Part shown: one piece after another, positions 59,770 to 64,000 of the stretch
Layout: every line of letters begins with the position of its first letter
Numbering within the stretch: position 1 is the stretch's first letter
From: Isoetes taiwanensis
Taxonomy: Eukaryota; Streptophyta; Lycopodiopsida; Isoetales; Isoetaceae
Assembly (NCBI GenBank): GCA_021234155.1
Contig: JAJEKV010000012.1
Location: 936,782 to 1,000,781 of the forward strand
Direction: 5' to 3'
DNA: 64,000 bases
Notes under the pieces: generated by a model
Told to the model about the DNA's origin: nothing
The model's database searches: none
What the model saw: the letters and a program-made list of their open reading frames with translations, nothing else
Program-made: the position numbers and the translations under genes

Positions 59770-62700
59770 AGTGTGCAATTCTGACTCATCCTATACCTTT
59801 TCCGCGAACAAGCCGGTTTATCAAGTGCAAACTACTAATAATCGCAATATCACCAGAATCCACTGCAGCTCAACCCAATCAACTCTAGACGCGAATGAGC
59901 AACAACGGGGACTCCAACCCACGCCTCTTTTTATCCTTCTAAAGCTCCAAGAGTTATCACTGCCACGAATAATATACTCACTACCTACCTCTCATTCTCA
60001 ACTCCCACAAGTTCAAGTACGTGCCTTCCCCGCACTAATCAGAATTACCCTATCACTTCACGCTTACTAACTTTGATTGCCAATGGTAAATAAGGTTCGC
60101 TGGGCCCCGCTTCTTCTGGAGCCGCTACTTCGCTAATCACGCTTATCAGTAAACTAGCCTCGCCAATCAACCCCAAATGGATCAACAAGCACGTAGGTTG
60201 AAATTTTTCAGGCTCTTAATCCTCCGGGCCCAAATTGGCCAACCGGGTTGGTTTGTTTCACGCATCAGTAAGGCTACGCCCCAACCATTATTCCTCATGG
60301 CACGAACTCCGGGGCCAGAAGGGACACAACCGCGAAGAGGGACAAAAGGTTCACTTTGCACCTGACTTGACAAACTCATGTCTCATGTCATGCCTAAAGT
60401 ACTAAAGCATTCTCAACTCCTCATGCAAGTCAGCCAAGGCCGCGACGCTATTGGCATGCTCATGCCATCAAGCACACCCAGCCATAACCAGCCCAAGCCG
60501 GGCCGCCACGACCGAGAAGCTTCCAAGAAGGTCCATCACTTTAATTAAATTCCGTGCATGTCTGGTTTTTCTGGGAGATTAAGCACTTCTGGCCAGCACT
60601 AATCTCCATTAGAAGGCACCATCGGTGCCGCTTCATGCGAAGTGATGCGAGTTCACAATCGAATTACGGTGATGTCCTCACGCATAAGGGTGTTGCAGAA
60701 GTCATGGAGTACGAGCTTCTCTACCTAATTGTTCGAGTGGAAGAAACCTCTCGCTACATCCACGCTAAGAGGGTAACATGCCTAAGGATCTCAGATTGAT
60801 ACACAATTGAGGCATTTGATACATTTCAAATATAAAATTTTGTTTGGCAAATCGCATTAGATCTACCCACGACATGCCAGCCTGCGGGCAATCAACAAGT
60901 TTAATCATGTTCAAATTTCAGATTTACAGAAGCGTCATTAACTTATCACTTACAAATCCCCGGTAAAACAAAATGGGCATCAAACAACTCTATCAGGCTC
61001 CCCATATGTACATCAAATTACAATACACCAATTCCTTAAGGCGCCAAGCACCTCTCTTCTCTTCATATCAACATTGCGGATCTCCTATCTCTAGAATTTG
61101 GTGTGTGTTTGGAAGGCTGGAGAAGATCCGTGATTATGAAATGTTGGTTGGCGTGACCTTCTCCCGCCAGCCAAGAGTATCCATTATTGGGCCACGGACG
61201 CTGGCCATCACGGGTGATGGTCACCTCAATGTCATTATGGACTTGGAAACCCAGAAGATCATTTGATAATGCCGTAACCCTCTCCTCCGCCATCACTCGA
61301 GGATACCTGCACATTCTATCAAGTTCGCGCCCACGCAAGAACGCCCAACCTGCAATTCCTGTCAATCTGTGAGAAATGACGCTGGATCGTGACTGTAGCT
61401 GTACTTGCCTTCACCCTACCCGCTCTTGTGCAACGTGATCCAACGTGTTGATCACTTTTCGTGATGCGTAACTTCTCCGCATCCCGTTGATGTACATCAC
61501 GTCATAAGCAACCTTGCTTGACCAATCAACCTCTTTTCACCACGCTAGTAACGCCACTCATCCTCCTGCCATGCTTCAACCTCCCGCCATATTATCAAAG
61601 ACACTAAGTCATCCCACATATTCAAACTCCTCAAGTCGATTGTGGACGTAAGCAATAATCAGCCCAGATTGTCGCCAATCTTTCCTCGACACCCTATCAG
61701 GAATAGTGGCCACGCTTCTTTCAAAAAGTTCAAACACACATTTTCACTGAGCTATTGCAGAGACCTTCGGGGATCAAAACCTTTGGGGAACTTACTATTC
61801 TACCAAATCCGGGATGCACGCCCAGTGATAGCAAACGGCGCGACGGCCAACCCCAATTGGTCGCGGATCGCTCAAGGCGTAAAATTGACAAACCTTTACA
61901 TCTATGAGGTCAAACATCTCCGAATGGGTGAGCCCCATCATATTGCCTCAAAACACAATGGAAAGATCCGCTGGCGCGGACTATCTGAACTAACAGGCCA
62001 CTGAAAGCATGATCATTTTCCACTCTTCACGTATCAGCCTGAAGAGGTCACCGGACAGCGAGATGTAATCCTTCTGCGGATGGTTTTCCGCTACAATCGA
62101 TCCTCAATCAAAGAATCCGGATCAACTCAGACAACTTTCACCACCTCGCGGGGCACTTCTGCGGTCTGCCAAGGTGGTTCTTTTGGATTATCAAAATCCT
62201 CCATCAACGCTTTCAACGTGCATCACGTTTCGCCATGACGGCGAAGGAAAATCCCTCTGCCAATTTTTCAAGATGACTTCCCTTCAGCCAGCAGCCCATG
62301 GCTGGACCATTTATGTCTGAACTTCAGCGCTCGTAGTCAGCATGAGTCCTGCATAGTCTCTAATCCTGAAATGCACTTTTGCGCCACTTCGTGTGTTCTG
62401 TTAGACACAGTATCGCGAAAGGCGTATCACCACCGACCCATAAAAAATCACAGTGCTCAAGTACTGCCACCAGCCACATCAAGGAGACGCCTTCTTCCCC
62501 GCAGTAAGGTAAATTATCTATCCTCATTCCCGACTTGCAGCCATTGCGCATCCCATTCATAAACTCACGGTGATGAATCCACCTCGGGCTTGGAATCTCT
62601 GTGCTTACGTCGCTCAATGGGGCTTGAAGCTTTTACTTACTTCAGTTCCCTACTGCTCTCAATGGGACAAGCCTCTTTCAATGTCCATGTAGATATCCTG

Positions 62701-64000
62701 CTGTCGCTTATTGAGCTGTTCTCTTTCTCAAGAATATGAGCATAATCACAAACCAAAATGATATGCCAAGATAGGTAACCTTAATCCCGCTGAAAAGAAT
62801 CTTACTCGTACCTACGAAATGCAGCTTCCAGGTTTAATTTTCTCAGGTCCAACGCTCGGCTAACACTATCTTTAGGCAGCCGATCAAATTTTGTTGACCA
62901 CCAAGCACTCCTTTATTTGATCAACAAATCCATTTCCACGGGCCGTGATACTTCGCTGGGTTCTTTTGCAAGAATTTCTGCACCCTTTTGGAAATTGTTC
63001 ACAAGGCAGTAAACTATGTTGTCCTGGGATTATCTTCATGTGCATTCATATGACCCTTCCATCGAGTCTTCTGCACGCCTTTTCCCGACGCTTCTCAACT
63101 CTTTTCTCTTCTCGTCACTTAATGCCCATACATTAGTTCAATGCACTTTCACAGTATCTCCCACCGGCGCTTTTCCACTGCAGGACGCCATGCTCTCCAA
63201 ATTGCTGCCAATCCCGCTACACTCAATTCTCCATGAGGTCCTGTGACTACACCATGGTTGCAAAGCACTTTACAAAAGAGGCAAGGATACCGCCCTCGAC
63301 GTACTGTTCTCCTCATGAGGTCCTGTGATATTGTCCGAGAAGCTCCATGAAGGCCTTGGTGGGCGTCACTTATGGTGACACCATCTACACGCTAAAAATC
63401 CTTCATTTGCTATTTTTGGCTCCACGCCCAAAAGACACGCCCACGCCTCGCATTACGTGATGCTTCATACGCAGGGAAGGCCCACGTCTGACGCTTCCAT
63501 TGACGTTCTGCTGCCACGCCTACTTCAAAGAAATGGGGCTGACTTCAGGGGACCCATTGATCCTCTCAAGGCACACACCCGCGCCTACTCAAGCATTCTC
63601 GGGTTCCTACCGACTACGCTTACCAAATGGGCGGGAGCCATGCGACTTCCGTGACAACACCGCAAGCACGTACCAAGGTCATCTATCAACAAATCATCAC
63701 GCTGCATGCCCCACTTTAAATCGTCAAGGATCGAGGTGTCCATTTCATCAATCATACCATCAAGGAGTCAATTCGACATCTCCTCGATCCATTATCACAA
63801 GAGCATAATACCCATTATCCTCAAGGGGAAACTGCCAATGGGAAGCACCAACAAAACTCAAGTCACAATTCTCAAGAAATTTGTGACGTCAGACCGATCA
63901 AGTAAAACCAAGCTTCCTGCTCTTGGCTTATATCTCCGCGATAAAATTTCTTCCCGCAAGTAAAGTTTCATGGCTTCTGGCTCTATCAAATTGTTCAGTG
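59770..64000. other. GC-richer, pyrimidine-biased decayed coding-like block
   Basis: Frames of 60-120 codons occur on both strands (for example 61,642-62,004 plus and 61,063-61,365 minus), but none shows a motif I can name. A 15-bp phrase CATGAGGTCCTGTGA occurs at 63,232-63,246 and again near 63,316-63,330. The block may hold the remaining parts of the LINE whose endonuclease lies at 59.3 kb. Confidence 0.3.

Noticed and set aside
1-64000. CRISPR arrays, rRNA genes, operons with ribosome binding sites, plastid or mitochondrial insertions
   Set aside because: None was seen. Spliced genes and plant LINEs show that this is eukaryotic nuclear DNA.

Overview
This is nuclear DNA from a land plant, and it consists mostly of old, nested transposable elements. 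The evidence is GT-AG introns, LINEs whose reverse transcriptase (RT) ends in the plant zf-RVT zinc-binding domain, and pentatricopeptide-repeat (PPR) relics with the NMYGKCG signature. A fern or other large-genome seed-free plant is my guess from the style of the LINEs and PPR relics; it is not proven. I see no operons, rRNA, CRISPR array, organellar insert or convincing tRNA. Only one locus looks like a spliced host-type gene.

Layout. 0.6-3.2 kb is decayed LINE copy A (+), ending in a (TATTC)6 tail. 3.4-4.4 kb is a broken coiled-coil coding region with a possible 60-nt intron. 5.6-6.8 kb is a five-exon RING-H2-type gene: exons 2-5 are open, all introns are phase 1, and exon 1 carries one frameshift and one stop. 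An AT-rich minisatellite lies at 6.86-7.1 kb.

7.3-17.7 kb is the structural centre. It is best read as one LINE (element E, minus strand) running from ORF1 (about 17.7 kb) through an endonuclease start (16.04 kb), RT, zf-RVT and an extra 3' reading frame to a poly(A) tail at 7,318-7,335. Two later insertions split it. One is a 2.3-kb segment bounded by inverted repeats of about 52 bp (11,286-13,613), placed inside the RT. The other is LINE copy B (about 7,460-9,765), placed in the 3' region. A second, 5'-truncated copy of the 3' part of E, with its own poly(A), lies at 53.17-54.06 kb on the plus strand; that copy is what reveals the nesting.

18-45 kb is AT-rich and nearly gene-free, with simple-sequence arrays, an LTR-like fragment (24.4 kb; partner at 55.9 kb), a small dispersed repeat (34.2, 39.2 and 40.0 kb) and two PPR relics (33.1-33.4 kb minus, 34.95-35.5 kb plus). 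45.0-48.0 kb is LINE copy C (minus), of the same family as A and B, with a recognisable C-terminal zinc finger and the catalytic YADD changed to YAGD. 48-53 kb and 58-64 kb are GC-richer blocks of decayed coding-like sequence, including a probable endonuclease relic at 59.3 kb. 54.3-54.8 kb holds an unidentified, frameshifted coding relic.

The genes do not form a pathway. The window records successive retroposition and nested insertion, plus one possibly functional RING-type locus.
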